Of a stretch of 64,000 nt of DNA, positions 1 to 8,797 are shown one piece after another. The notes under the pieces are model-generated. The model was not told where the DNA came from and did not search any database. It worked only from the letters and a program-made list of their open reading frames with translations. How positions within the stretch are numbered: position 1 is the stretch's first letter; each line of letters opens with the position of its first letter. Source of the stretch: Streptomyces sp. NRRL S-1022 (GTDB taxonomy: Bacteria; Actinomycetota; Actinomycetes; Streptomycetales; Streptomycetaceae). The stretch covers positions 219,399 to 283,398 of the forward strand of contig NZ_JOIU01000015.1 of assembly GCF_000720135.1 (NCBI RefSeq), written 5' to 3'. The position numbers and the translations under genes were made by a program.

Positions 1-105
1 GCCCACCCGGGAGCCGCCTCAGCCCACCCAGGACCTGCCTCAGCCCACCCGGGAGCCGCCTCAGCCCGCCCAGGACCTGCCTCAGCCCACCCGGGACCCG
101 CCCCG
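1..105. repeat. Five tandem 21-bp repeats at the 3' end of the dynamin-like gene
   Basis: Five 21-bp units start at 1, 22, 43, 64 and 85. They alternate between a form with CCCACCCGGGAGCCGCCTC and a form with CCCAGGACCTGCC. The units contain the stop codon (82-84) and last codons of the minus-strand GTPase gene, and later units repeat the same stop triplet in the same frame. The array reaches the window edge, so more copies may lie outside. Confidence 0.8.
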
Positions 106-2484
106 CACGACCCTGCCGTACTGCTCCCGCACCTCCCGGTACCGCAGCAGTTCCGACGCCACCGGATCGAGCACCCGGGCCCGGCCACAGCTCGCCGCCG
201 CTTCCCGCAGCCGCCGTTCCGCCTCTTGGCCGTAGCGCCGTGCGGGGCCCCGGGCCGCCATCCGGCAGGCCCACTCCACCAGCGGACCGCCGATGATCCC
301 GCACACCATCAGCAGCACCGGAACCCCCAGGTTGGGTGCCGTCACCCCGGCGATCTGCGCCGCCAGCCACGCGCCGCCCGCGACCTGCAGCAGGGTCATC
401 GCGGCCTGGACCAGTACGGCAACCGGCCACCAGCCGGGCCGCGGCGGGCGCCCCGGCGGCAGCCCGGCACGTGCCGCCAGGTCGTCCAGCGCCTCGGAGA
501 GCCCGTGGGAGCCGCGTACGGCGGCCTCGCGCACCGCTTGGGCCCAGGGCGCGGGCAGCCCGGCCGAGGCCCGGTCGGACACCGTACGGACCGCCTGTTC
601 GACGCGCTGACGGGCCGTGGCCTCCTCGTCGGCCTGGGCGCGTACGGCGTGGCGGCCCGTCGCGGAGTCGCTCCGGCCCTGGTACCAGCGCCACAGCCGC
701 AGCCAAGGCGTGCCGCAGGCCCGGTTGGCGTTGCGCAGCCAGGCGCGCTCCGCTGCCTCGCCCGCCGCGGTGGCGCCCACCGCGTCCGCGAGCCGCCCGG
801 CGAACTCCTCGCGCGCCTCCTCGCTCAGGCCGGCCCGCCGGCCGGTGGCGTAGACGGGCCGCAGTTCGGCCGCGGCGCCGTCCACGTCGGCCGCCACCCG
901 GCGGACCGCGGCCCCGCGCTCCGCCACGAACTGGCCGAGCGCCTCGCGCAGATCGCCGACGCCGTCGCCGGTGAGCGCGGACAGCGCGAGCACGGTGGCA
1001 CCCGGTTCGCCGTGCTCGCCGAGCGCGATGCCGTCCTCGTCGAGCAGCCGCCGCAGATCGTCCAGGACCTGGTCGGCGGCGTCCCCGGGCAGCCGGTCCA
1101 CCTGGTTGAGGACGATGAACATGATCTCCGCGTGACCCGCCATCGGGCGCAGGTAGCGCTCGTGCAGGACGGCGTCCGCGTACTTCTCGGGGTCGACCAC
1201 CCAGATGACCGCGTCGACCAGCTTCAGGATCCGGTCGACCTGTTCGCGGTGCTGCACGGCGGCGGAGTCGTGGTCGGGCAGGTCGACCAGGACCAGCCCG
1301 CGCAACTGCCCCTCGACGTCCGGGCCGTGCAGCGGGCGGCGGCGCAGCCGGCCCGGGATGCCCAGCCGGTCGATGAGACCGGCCGCGCCGTCGCTCCAGC
1401 TGCACGCGATGGGCGCGGCCGTGGTCGGCCGTCGTACGCCGGTCTCCGAGATCGGCACGCCGGCGAGCGTGTTGAACAGCTGGGACTTGCCGCTGCCGGT
1501 GGCGCCTGCGAGGGCGACGACGGTGTGCCGGCCGGAGAGCTTGCGGCGCGCGGCGGCCTCGTCCAGGACCCGGCCCGCCTCGGCGAGGGTACGGCTGTCC
1601 AGGCGGGTGCGGGAGAGCCCGACGAGCTCGCGCAGAGCGTCCAGGCGGGAGCGCAGCGGGCCGTCGTACGCCAGCGGGGCCGGGGCGTGGCTGCCCGGTC
1701 CGCGGTGCGCCGGTTCCCCGGCGGAGGCGCGGTCGGCGGCGAGGGCGGCGGCGTTGGCCTCGGTGACGCGCCGCGCGATGAGCCCGTCGTCCCATTTCTC
1801 CGAGGAGGACTCGGAGCCGGCGTCGGTCTTGGCGGGCGCGCCGTCCATGTTCGCGGACGGGGCTTCGGCCGTGGCGGACGTGCCCCCGGTCCTGGCGGGT
1901 ACGGCCTCCGTCCCGACGGGTACGGCCTCCGTCCTGGCGGGTGCCGCGTCGGCCGTGGGGCGGGGCTTGGAGGGGTGGGCGTGCGGCCGGGGGACGGAGA
2001 TACCGCCCTCCTCGGCACGGGTCCCGCGCGCGGGGCGCTCGTTGTCATCCTTCGCGCGCGCGTGGCGGTCGTTGTCGTCCTTGCCGTCCCGCACGCGCGC
2101 GGGACGCCCGCCGACGGCGTCCGTGCGGCTGCCGTCACCGGCCTCGGTCCCGTCCCCCGGGCCCTCGTCGCCCTGTTCCTTCTTCGCCTTGCCCGCGTCC
2201 GTGTCCACGCCCCCGCCTGTGTGCTTGTCCGCGTCCTCGCCGTCGGAGCGGGCGCCGCCGGCGGGAACGGCACCCGAACCGGCGTGGTCCGCGCGACCCT
2301 CGGGACGCTCGTGACCCACGCGATGCTCGTGACCACCGTGATTCACGCCATCAGCGTGACTTGCGTGATCGGTGTGCCTGCCGAGCTCCGTGGCCCCGCC
2401 GCCGTCACCGTTCTCGCCGCCGTGGTTCATGCGCCTCATGTGCTCGGTGTGATCCGTGTGATCCTGGTCAGTGAGGGCGGTCAC
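82..2484 (-). CDS. dynB: Dynamin-like GTPase, membrane-anchored (DynB-like)
   Basis: This 800-residue protein is a large P-loop GTPase. The P-loop GATGSGKS lies near residue 328, a G3-like DLPDHDS near 400 and a G4-like NQVD near 460. Two adjacent hydrophobic helices near residues 690-740 suggest membrane anchoring. The first 240 or so residues are low-complexity and rich in His, Asp, Glu and Gly. The GTG start at 2484 follows a GAAGGAGAGG ribosome site and lies 3 bp after the stop of the preceding GTPase gene, so the two form an operon. The pair matches the dynamin-like proteins that stabilise sporulation septa in Streptomyces. The family call is firm; DynB rather than DynA rests on gene order and the helix pair. 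Confidence 0.75.
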   Translation of the reverse strand: MTALTDQDHTDHTEHMRRMNHGGENGDGGGATELGRHTDHASHADGVNHGGHEHRVGHERPEGRADHAGSGAVPAGGARSDGEDADKHTGGGVDTDAGKAKKEQGDEGPGDGTEAGDGSRTDAVGGRPARVRDGKDDNDRHARAKDDNERPARGTRAEEGGISVPRPHAHPSKPRPTADAAPARTEAVPVGTEAVPARTGGTSATAEAPSANMDGAPAKTDAGSESSSEKWDDGLIARRVTEANAAALAADRASAGEPAHRGPGSHAPAPLAYDGPLRSRLDALRELVGLSRTRLDSRTLAEAGRVLDEAAARRKLSGRHTVVALAGATGSGKSQLFNTLAGVPISETGVRRPTTAAPIACSWSDGAAGLIDRLGIPGRLRRRPLHGPDVEGQLRGLVLVDLPDHDSAAVQHREQVDRILKLVDAVIWVVDPEKYADAVLHERYLRPMAGHAEIMFIVLNQVDRLPGDAADQVLDDLRRLLDEDGIALGEHGEPGATVLALSALTGDGVGDLREALGQFVAERGAAVRRVAADVDGAAAELRPVYATGRRAGLSEEAREEFAGRLADAVGATAAGEAAERAWLRNANRACGTPWLRLWRWYQGRSDSATGRHAVRAQADEEATARQRVEQAVRTVSDRASAGLPAPWAQAVREAAVRGSHGLSEALDDLAARAGLPPGRPPRPGWWPVAVLVQAAMTLLQVAGGAWLAAQIAGVTAPNLGVPVLLMVCGIIGGPLVEWACRMAARGPARRYGQEAERRLREAAASCGRARVLDPVASELLRYREVREQYGRVVRGGSRVG

Positions 2485-2487
2485 CGG

Positions 2488-4095
2488 TCACCTCTCCTTC
2501 TGCAGTACGGACAGCGCGGCGATGAGTTGGGCCTGGGGCTCGGGATGGACGTCCAGGGCGTCCAACGGAGCGAGACGCCGCTCGCGTTCGGCGCGCATGA
2601 CACGGTCCACGTGCTCGACGAGCAGCCGCCCGGCGCGGTCGCGCAGCCGCAGCACGCCGTGGGCGCCGAGCCGTTCGGCGAGCCCCTCGCCCGCGGTACG
2701 GGCCCGGCGGCCGCCCAGTACGGCCGTGGCGACCAGCGCGGCGACCACCTCGGGATCGGGCGCGCCGGTGCGCTCCAGGACCCGTACCTCGTCCTCGGCG
2801 TACTCCTCCAGCTCGCGCCGCCAGCGCCGGACCGCGAGCCCGATACGGTGCTCTGACCGCTCCAGGGACACCTCGCGCCCGGCGAGTTCCGGGGCGTCGG
2901 CGGCGGGCTCGCGCCGCCAGGCGTCGTCGACGCGCTCGTCGGCGGCGGTGACCGCGCAGAGCAACAGCGCGGCCAGGCTTTCCACGAGGGCGTCCAGGAG
3001 TTCCCCGGCGGTGCAGTCCAGGGGGAAGGCGCGCCAGCGTTTGAGGGCGTCCCCGGCGAGTACGGCGCCGGCCTGGAGGCGGGCCCGCACGCGCGCGTGC
3101 TCCTTGTCGTAGGCGGCCTCCACGGCGGAGGTGAGCCGGAGGGCCGCCGCGTACTGGGCGGCGGCGGCGCTGGCCAGCTCGGGCATGCGGGCCTTGAGTG
3201 AGTCGAGGACGCCGTAGGCCGTACGGGCCATGACGTGCTGCCGGGCGGCGGGGTCCTGGGCGTGCTGCACGAGCCAGCTCTTCAGGGGCGCGACCGCGGT
3301 GGCGGGGAGGAGGCCGGCGCCCCAGGCCGACTCGGGCAGCTCGGGCACGGTGAAGCGGGGTACGTCGCCGAGCCCGGCCTTGGTGAGCAGCGCGCCGTAC
3401 TGCCGGGAGACCTCGGAGACGACCTGGTGGGGCACCCGGTCCAGGACGGTGACGAGGGTCGCGTCGTACTCCTTGGCGGTGCGCAGCAGGTGCCAGGGGA
3501 CGGCATCGGCGTAGCGGGCGGCCGTGGTGACCATGATCCAGATGTCGGCGGCGCAGATCAGTTCCGCGGCGAGGACGCGGTTGTCGGCGATCAGCGAGTC
3601 GACGTCGGGGGCGTCGAGGAGGGCGAGCCCGCGCGGGAGGGTGTCGGCGGTCTCGACGCGCAGCACGCGCGCGGGTTCCTCCTCGGAGATCACCAGTTCG
3701 TCGGCGGGGTCCTGGTGCGGTACCCACACGCGGGTGAGCTGAGGGAGCACGCGCATGCCGCTGAACCAGTGGTGATCCTCCGGATGGCAGACCAGCACCG
3801 GCGTCCGGGTGGTCGGCCGGAGTACACCGGCCTCGCTCACGCGCCGGCCCACGAGGGAGTTGACGAGCGTCGACTTGCCCGCGCCGGTGGAGCCGCCGAT
3901 GACGGCCAGCAACGGCGCCTCGGGCTCCCGTAGTCGGGGCACGAGATAGTCGTCGAGCTGCGCAAGGAGTTCGTCGCGATTGGCACGCGCACGTGGCGCC
4001 CCCGCGAGGGGCAGCGGAAAGCGTGCGGCGGCGACACGGTCGCGCAGAGCGGAGAGTGTGTCGAGCAGCTGAGGCCGTACGTCCAAGGTCACCAC
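2488..4095 (-). CDS. dynA: Dynamin-like GTPase (DynA-like), first gene of the operon
   Basis: From the chosen start this is a 535-residue P-loop GTPase. [10 protein letters not shown] lies near residue 68, followed by a switch-like segment containing RPTTRTPV, a DAPDVDS G3-like motif near 162, and a long helical C-terminal part rich in Arg, Glu and Leu as in bacterial dynamins. The frame stays open to 4242, but similarity to this family begins at [12 protein letters not shown], so one of two adjacent GTG codons (4095 or 4092) is the likely start. No clear ribosome site precedes it, and ATG at 4134 is an alternative. The gene is co-transcribed with the membrane-anchored partner 3 bp downstream. 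The expected role is membrane remodelling at sporulation septa; the symbol is inferred. Confidence 0.7.
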   Translation of the reverse strand: MVTLDVRPQLLDTLSALRDRVAAARFPLPLAGAPRARANRDELLAQLDDYLVPRLREPEAPLLAVIGGSTGAGKSTLVNSLVGRRVSEAGVLRPTTRTPVLVCHPEDHHWFSGMRVLPQLTRVWVPHQDPADELVISEEEPARVLRVETADTLPRGLALLDAPDVDSLIADNRVLAAELICAADIWIMVTTAARYADAVPWHLLRTAKEYDATLVTVLDRVPHQVVSEVSRQYGALLTKAGLGDVPRFTVPELPESAWGAGLLPATAVAPLKSWLVQHAQDPAARQHVMARTAYGVLDSLKARMPELASAAAAQYAAALRLTSAVEAAYDKEHARVRARLQAGAVLAGDALKRWRAFPLDCTAGELLDALVESLAALLLCAVTAADERVDDAWRREPAADAPELAGREVSLERSEHRIGLAVRRWRRELEEYAEDEVRVLERTGAPDPEVVAALVATAVLGGRRARTAGEGLAERLGAHGVLRLRDRAGRLLVEHVDRVMRAERERRLAPLDALDVHPEPQAQLIAALSVLQKER

Positions 4096-4415
4096 ATGCG
4101 AAGAATGCCCAATTTTAGGGGAATTCTGAAGCATATGGACATGTCTGCGCGCCGACGGAACAGAACGGGCGGAAGGGACGACCAGGACATGGGCACAGGC
4201 CAGGCATAACGAGTGCACAACACCCGGTGCGTCGGACGCCAAAAGCGGTGCACGATTCGTACCTGCCTGCGATTATCAGGACCGCTTCACCGAACCTCCA
4301 CATCGAGCCACGGAGGCGAAGCGACAGGGTCAAGGAACCGGGAGCCCTATCCTTGACCCCGGCAACGTCACGGATCAGCCCACCCCAGGGCACCGCACAC
4401 GAGGCCACCCCACCG
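4096..4415. other. Spacer between dynA and tRNA-Arg with an inverted repeat
   Basis: No gene is seen in this 320-bp stretch. It is locally AT-richer near 4100-4140, in front of dynA, and should hold the promoters of dynA and the tRNA. A perfect 9-bp inverted repeat, GGGTCAAGG (4327-4335) and CCTTGACCC (4351-4359), lies about 60 bp before the tRNA. Its right arm includes a TTGACC that could serve as a -35 box. Confidence 0.4.
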
Positions 4416-4488
4416 GCCCCCGTAGCTCAGTGGATAGAGCAGGCGCCTTCTAAGCGCTTGGCCGCAGGTTCGAGTCCTGCCGGGGGCG
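4416..4488 (+). tRNA. tRNA-Arg (anticodon UCU)
   Basis: A 73-nt cloverleaf is readable. The acceptor stem pairs GCCCCCG (4416-4422) with CGGGGGC (4481-4487). The D-arm contains AGCTCAGTGGATAGAGC. The anticodon stem pairs GGCGC with GCGCT around the loop CTTCTAA, giving anticodon TCT, and the T-arm is GCAGG-TTCGAGT-CCTGC. The gene is followed by CC from the genome. tRNA-Arg genes are common attachment sites for actinomycete integrative elements, which fits the recombinase remnant just downstream. Confidence 0.95.
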
Positions 4489-4505
4489 CCATCTCCCACC
4501 TGCAA

Positions 4506-4541
4506 AAACGCCCCGGAGGGCAGCTTCCCTCCAGGGCGTTT
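4506..4541. terminator. Hairpin terminator after tRNA-Arg
   Basis: AAACGCCC (4506-4513) pairs with GGGCGTTT (4534-4541), and inside it GGAGGG pairs with CCCTCC. The stem is flanked by A and T tracts, so it could end transcription from both the tRNA (+) and the recombinase remnant (-). Confidence 0.7.
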
Positions 4542-4578
4542 CGTCTCTCTGGCGGCAACGCTGACGGCAACGGCCCCG

Positions 4579-4955
4579 TCACGCTTGTGCCGGCAGGCTT
4601 CCCGGCCGAGCAAAGGCGGTCCGCTTCTCGGTCATGTCGGCATGCGCGTAGCCGTGCATGGTCACCTCCAGCGCACTGTGCCCGACAATGTCCCGGACGG
4701 CGTACGGCGGGATACCGATGCCCAGCAGCAAGGGCACGTGGGGGTGCCGGAGATTCGTGACAGCGGATGTCCAAGCCCGGCCGCTCGCGGATCGGGGAGA
4801 AGTGCCGGTTGAGGTTCCACGGCTCCATGGATCTCCAACGAGCCGTTCTCCGGGTCGACGTCGGCCCAGCGGAGGGCGCGGACGTACGCGTCACCTGGAC
4901 GGTCGTCGTCCACCTCGGTGAGGAGACGCCTGACGTCCGCGGCCGGCAGGCCCGC
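4579..4955 (-). pseudogene. Tyrosine recombinase/integrase remnant
   Basis: The minus strand at 4579-4755 encodes a clear integrase C-terminus: LRHPHVPLLL (catalytic Arg), DIVGHSALEVT (His) and YAHADM (Tyr), ending at a TGA (4579-4581). Upstream at 4818-4955, in another frame, a piece reads ADVRRLLTEV...ALRWADVDPENG, typical of the middle of the same family. The intervening sequence and the N-terminus are missing or frame-shifted, so the gene is dead. Its 3' end faces the tRNA-Arg, the usual arrangement for an element integrated at a tRNA. Confidence 0.75.
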
Positions 4956-5014
4956 GGACGCGGTACCCGCGGAGTCTGGACGACAGTGGCCCAGCCGCAG
5001 GCAGACCCCGCCGC

Positions 5015-5313
5015 TCAGCAGGGCCGAGGGATCTCGTGCTCCTGCAAGACATCGGCGTAGCGCGCCAGCAGGGCGTCGAGGCTCATCAAGAGCAGGTCGG
5101 CCGAGTCCTGGGCCTCGCCAGGTCGCCACGCTCGCAGTCAACGGCGGAACTCCTGAGGCGGCGGCTCCCTGACGGCCAGCGGCAGCGGCCAGCCGGCGCA
5201 GGCCACCAGTGCGCTGCCGACCTCGGTGAGGAAGAGACCGGTGCTGCGGGCGGCGGCGAAGTCCCCGCCCGGGCTGCGATCCGCAGCGCCTCGACGATCT
5301 TGTCATCAGTCAC
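5015..5313 (-). pseudogene. Decayed small hypothetical gene
   Basis: A GTG at 5313 opens VTDDKIVEALRIAARAG. The reading then has to shift frame to continue as DFAAARSTGLFLTEVG...VREPPPQEFRR, meets an in-frame TGA, and continues in the same frame to ADLLLMSLDALLARYADVLQ and a final TGA at 5015-5017. The conserved-looking pieces on both sides of one frameshift and one stop suggest a broken gene. I do not recognise the family. It lies next to the integrase remnant and probably belonged to the same element. Confidence 0.45.
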
Positions 5314-5376
5314 GGACCAGACTCTCAGCCCGAGTGGCCGGACGTGCCAGATGCCCGGCCGGTACCAAGCGTCGGT

Positions 5377-5490
5377 CTACCTGCGGCGCCGGATGTACCA
5401 GCCCGCCACGAGCACGATGAGGATGCCGACGACGAACGCCCACACCGTGACGGTGGCGTCGTACGAGCGGTAGGCCACGAGAGCATGCAT
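5377..5490 (-). CDS. 37-residue single-pass membrane protein
   Basis: ATG at 5490 opens a 37-residue ORF with a short polar N-terminus, one hydrophobic helix (VWAFVVGILIVLVAGWY) and a basic tail, IRRRR. A CGGAG sequence lies immediately before the start, closer than ideal. The helix with a positive cytoplasmic tail looks like a genuine mini membrane protein. No function is known to me. Confidence 0.45.
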   Translation of the reverse strand: MHALVAYRSYDATVTVWAFVVGILIVLVAGWYIRRRR

Positions 5491-5728
5491 GCTCCGACGG
5501 ATACCCGGGACGGTCCCGCGCAGGCGAAGGCCGTCCGGGATCGAGGTGATGCCGGCTCTGTTCGAGGGTGGGTGGGGGGTGCGTCAGCTTGGGGGCTCGC
5601 TCGGCTGCGTTCCAGTTTGGTCTCTGCCGGTTGGGAAAGCGCAGGTCAGGGGCTTGGGGTGGGTCGTCTCGTGTGGATCTGTGCCCACGGCCACAGCAAA
5701 GGGCGCGCGAATAGGCTCATACTGAGCC

Positions 5729-5950
5729 ATGACAAAGCCTGCTGCGCCGAAGCGTCATCTGCCCACCAGCCCCTTCAAGGCCCCGGTTCCACCGGCCCCC
5801 AAGCACTTCGCCATGGGTGATCAGGTCACGCACGACATGTACGGCCTCGGCCGGGTGATCGGCATCGAGGAAGGTGTCGCGGCGCTCGTGGATTTCGGTT
5901 CGGTCCAGGTGCGGGTCCTGAGCCCGTACGCCAAGATGACCAAGCTGTAG
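5729..5950 (+). CDS. Small conserved hypothetical protein with an SH3/tudor-like fold signature
   Basis: This is a 73-residue protein. A Pro/Lys-rich N-terminus is followed by MGDQVTHDMYGLGRVIGIEE and a strand-rich end (AALVDFGSVQVRVLSPYAK). The pattern 'G D x V x H ... G x G x V ... V D F G' is the small beta-barrel found at the ends of UvrD/PcrA helicases and in CarD-like proteins. Such short proteins are common in Streptomyces, possibly as nucleic-acid or polymerase-binding modules. This is inference from the pattern. It has its own ATG and no operon partner. Confidence 0.65.
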   Translation: MTKPAAPKRHLPTSPFKAPVPPAPKHFAMGDQVTHDMYGLGRVIGIEEGVAALVDFGSVQVRVLSPYAKMTKL

Positions 5951-6016
5951 AACCGCTGTGCCCGGTCACGGCACACCAGGACCCTGCGGGGACCTGCAAC
6001 GAAAGAGAGCCCTCCC

Positions 6017-6178
6017 ATCGATCTGACATCGCTGTTCTCCGCCCCGGAAGGCCAGCCGCGCCGCGCCGCCGCCGCTACGTCGCCCGCGCCGGCGACCAAC
6101 CCCTTCCAGGCCCCCGACTTCGGGGAAGAGGAGACCTGGCCGCTTGAGGACGCACAGGCGGCCTGCCTCCACGAGTGA
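6017..6178 (+). pseudogene. Small ORF lacking a canonical start
   Basis: The frame IDLTSLFSAPEGQPRRA...NPFQAPDFGEEETWPLEDAQ...CLHE ends at TGA 6176-6178 and looks like real protein sequence: acidic, with a NPF motif. No ATG, GTG or TTG start exists in frame between it and the end of the upstream gene. Either the start was lost by a small indel or an ATC/CTG is used. No function can be assigned. Confidence 0.3.
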
Positions 6179-6284
6179 CGGTGGCGCCGGGCACGGCTCA
6201 GCGCCGCCGGCTCGCCTGATCCGAGGCGGGGCAGGCCCGTGAGTGGCGCGCCCCGCCCCCGTCGGCGGAGGTACCGGCCCGCCA

Positions 6285-6336
6285 CCGGCACACGAGCAAG
6301 CCCGCACAGCCCGGCACACGAGCAAGCCCGCACGGG
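6285..6336. repeat. Two 26-bp direct repeats
   Basis: Two near-identical copies beginning CCGGCACACGAGCAAGCC start at 6285 and 6311. A third, degenerate CCCGGCACGCGTGAGCCCC follows near 6355. They lie in the spacer downstream of the metallopeptidase gene. Confidence 0.5.
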
Positions 6337-6366
6337 TGGCTGCCCTGCGCGCAGCCCGGCACGCGT

Positions 6367-6413
6367 GAGCCCCGGACGCCCCCCTTGGTGAGCAAGGGCA
6401 GGCGCCGGGGCTC
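6367..6413. terminator. Probable terminator of the metallopeptidase operon
   Basis: GAGCCCCGG-CGCC near 6367-6380 pairs with GGCG-CCGGGGCTC at 6401-6413. The hairpin sits 18 bp beyond the metallopeptidase stop codon. There is no strong U-tract, as is common in Streptomyces. Confidence 0.55.
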
Positions 6414-6430
6414 CGGCCGGCGCCGGGATC

Positions 6431-8341
6431 TCAGGTGATGCCGAGCTGGAACCAGCCGGCCCAGCCGCCCGACGCGTCCCACCACGTGCTGTAGACGGTT
6501 CCGTCCGTGCCGACCGCGAACAGGTCCAGGTGCTCGGTGACCCGGGTCAGTGCGGCGATCTGGCTGCCGGGCTTGGCAACACCGCCGGACACGTTGAACC
6601 ACGCCGCCCAGCCCGTGGTGTCGTGCCACCAGGTGGAGTAGATCCGGTTGTCGGTGCCGACCACGAACAGGTCCATGTGGTTCGTGTAGCGCACCACGGC
6701 CGTGACCGGTGAGCCCGCCGACGCGACGCCCCCGGACACCTGGAACCACCCCGCCCAGCCGCTGCGCGCGTCCCACCACGTCGACATGATCTTTCCGTCG
6801 GACGCCGTGGTGAACAGGTCCAGGTGGTCGCGGTGGCGGGCGACGGCCGTGACGGTGGCGTCGGGCCGGCAGGTGATGCCCGGCAGGGGGAACCACGTCG
6901 ACCAGCCGGAGCGCTCGTCCCACCAGGCGCTGTAGACGCGGTTGTCCGTGCCCACCGTGAAGACGTCGAGGTGGAAGGGGTAGCGCGCCACGGCCGTGAC
7001 GGTGGCGCCGTTCGCCGCGACACCGCCGCTGATCTGGAACCAGTCGGACGCCCAGCCGGTACGGGCGTCCCACCACGTCGACATGGTCCGGCCGTCGGAC
7101 GCCGTGGTGAACAGGTCCAGGTGGTCGGAGTACCGGCTGACGACGTTGACCGTCGAACCGGGGCGCGCGACCAGGCTGCCGACCCGGAACCAGCTCGCCC
7201 AGCCGGTCGACTGGTCCCACCAGGTGCTCCAGATCCGGTTGTCGGTGCCGACGACGAACAGGTCGAGGTGGCCGGCGTAGCGTGCGATCGAGGTGACCGG
7301 CGCGCCCGTGCCGCCGGGAGAGGCGAAGCCCCCGGAGACCTGGAACCACCCGGCCCAACCGCTGCTCGCGTCCCACCAGTCGGACATGGTGCGCCCGTCC
7401 GCGGCCACGGCGAAGACGTCCAGGTGCTCGGGGTAGCGGGCGACGACGCTGATCGGTGTGCGGTCACGGGCGGGCAGGGTGGCGAGGGGACCGATCCGGT
7501 TCCAGATCACCTGTCGGCACACCCGGCAGAACGGGACCCCCAACTCCCGCATCTTGCAGGTGTACTCGGGCCGGTAGGCGCCGCAGTGGTAGTAGTGCGC
7601 GCCTTCGAAGAGGCCGACCGTGCCGGCGGGTACCGGGCTGGGCCGTGTGTCCACCGTCGAGCAGCCGGGGTTGCTCATGGTGGGCAGGGCCGTGCTCGCG
7701 GCGACCGCCCAACCCCACTTCAGGGTGGCGCGGTTGGTGTTCAGCGTGACGTTCGGCTCGCCCGGCTCCCCCGCCGGGTGGTGGTCGTGCCCGGTCTCGT
7801 TGCCGCCGGCGTAGTACGCGTACTCGTCCGCCAGCCCGTACGCCGTGTGCCCGACCTCGTGGATGGCGATCTCGGTCGCGCCGTTCGCGAGGGAGTACGT
7901 GCCGACCGAGCCGCCGCTTCCGCCGTAGACCGTGGAGTTCACCACGACGATGGCGACGGAGAACTCCGGCACCTGGGCCGCGGCCGTCTGCAGGACCGTG
8001 GAGTTGTTGCACACCAGCAGCCGCCGGACGCCGTTCGCGCCGAACGTGGAGTCGAAGTAGGTGCGGGCCGTCGCGCCGGTGCCCCCGGCGCCCACGGGGT
8101 CGTCGGCGCCCGGGTCGGTGGAGGTGACGTTGACCCGCCAGATGTTGATGGCCGGCCCCAGTTCGTTGTAGGGCGCGGTCGCGGTCAGTGCGTTGACGAA
8201 GTCCTTGCAGGCGGTGTTGAAGTCGGTCTGCTGCGCGGCGGTGAAGCCGTCGCCCAGCAGCACGATGGTGAAGGCGCGGTTGCGGGGTGCGGAGCCGAAG
8301 ATCTGGGTGCGGCCCTGGACGGTGCCGTCGGAGGTGGTCAT
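6431..8341 (-). CDS. M64-type zinc metallopeptidase with a C-terminal seven-repeat propeller/lectin
   Basis: This 636-residue protein has two parts. Residues 1-290 or so contain HEVGHTAYGLADEY (near 164), the zinc site of M64 (IgA-peptidase-like) metallopeptidases; the two His and Glu are intact, and a downstream Cys-rich segment (CKMRELGVPFCRVC) is typical. Residues 297-636 are seven repeats of about 47 residues with the core RY..HLDLF...D.R..STWWD...GW..WF.VSGG, consistent with a seven-bladed propeller related to PLL-type fucose lectins. No signal peptide is visible (the N-terminus is MTTSDGTVQGRTQ), which is odd for a family that is usually exported. Ten bases separate it from the upstream gene, so the two form an operon. 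Confidence 0.85.
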   Translation of the reverse strand: MTTSDGTVQGRTQIFGSAPRNRAFTIVLLGDGFTAAQQTDFNTACKDFVNALTATAPYNELGPAINIWRVNVTSTDPGADDPVGAGGTGATARTYFDSTFGANGVRRLLVCNNSTVLQTAAAQVPEFSVAIVVVNSTVYGGSGGSVGTYSLANGATEIAIHEVGHTAYGLADEYAYYAGGNETGHDHHPAGEPGEPNVTLNTNRATLKWGWAVAASTALPTMSNPGCSTVDTRPSPVPAGTVGLFEGAHYYHCGAYRPEYTCKMRELGVPFCRVCRQVIWNRIGPLATLPARDRTPISVVARYPEHLDVFAVAADGRTMSDWWDASSGWAGWFQVSGGFASPGGTGAPVTSIARYAGHLDLFVVGTDNRIWSTWWDQSTGWASWFRVGSLVARPGSTVNVVSRYSDHLDLFTTASDGRTMSTWWDARTGWASDWFQISGGVAANGATVTAVARYPFHLDVFTVGTDNRVYSAWWDERSGWSTWFPLPGITCRPDATVTAVARHRDHLDLFTTASDGKIMSTWWDARSGWAGWFQVSGGVASAGSPVTAVVRYTNHMDLFVVGTDNRIYSTWWHDTTGWAAWFNVSGGVAKPGSQIAALTRVTEHLDLFAVGTDGTVYSTWWDASGGWAGWFQLGIT

Positions 8342-8350
8342 CCCGGCCCC

Positions 8351-8797
8351 TCAGCGTTCGAGCCGGAAGGTGGCGAGGTCGACGTCCTGCGTCGCGCCGG
8401 GCGGCGGACTCGTCGCGCCTCCGGGGGCGAATCGCGCCTCGGGGGCCGCGGGGGCGACGCGGACCACGGCGACCTGTGCGGCCTCGTCCGGTGCGGGGAG
8501 GAGGACGGTGAAGGCACCGTGTGCCTCGACGTCGACCCGGGTGATCGGTTCGGAGTGGTCTTCGGGGAAGACCTCGGCGCTCTCCCGGAAGGCGCCGCGT
8601 GCGGGGACGCGGGCGAGGCGCCGCCCCTTGTCGTCGCGTGTCTCGACGAAATTGCCGGGACGTACCTCGGGATGGGCGTCGAAGCCGCTGATGACCGCGT
8701 CGACCGGCTGCTGGGAGACGAGTCGGACGTTGTCGCCCTCGTACTCGAAGATCAGGCGGACGGCTCGGGCGGTGGGCGTCTGTTGCGGGCCGGCCAT
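8351..8797 (-). CDS. Hypothetical protein, operon partner of the metallopeptidase
   Basis: This is a 148-residue acidic protein. The ATG at 8797 follows a strong GGAGGAG site; upstream in-frame codons lack one. It contains RLIFEYEGDNVRLVSQQPVD and later VEAHGAFTVLLPAPDEAAQVAVVRV, suggesting a beta-rich fold. There is no signal peptide. From memory, similar proteins sit beside M64-type peptidases in Streptomyces. It may be a chaperone, substrate or inhibitor of the enzyme; that is inference from adjacency only. Confidence 0.7.
   Translation of the reverse strand: MAGPQQTPTARAVRLIFEYEGDNVRLVSQQPVDAVISGFDAHPEVRPGNFVETRDDKGRRLARVPARGAFRESAEVFPEDHSEPITRVDVEAHGAFTVLLPAPDEAAQVAVVRVAPAAPEARFAPGGATSPPPGATQDVDLATFRLER

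Noticed and set aside
226..2856. 876-codon plus-strand ORF across the dynamin genes
   Set aside because: It is the high-GC shadow of the two minus-strand GTPase genes, rich in Gly, Arg, Ala and Val, with no domain and no ribosome site.
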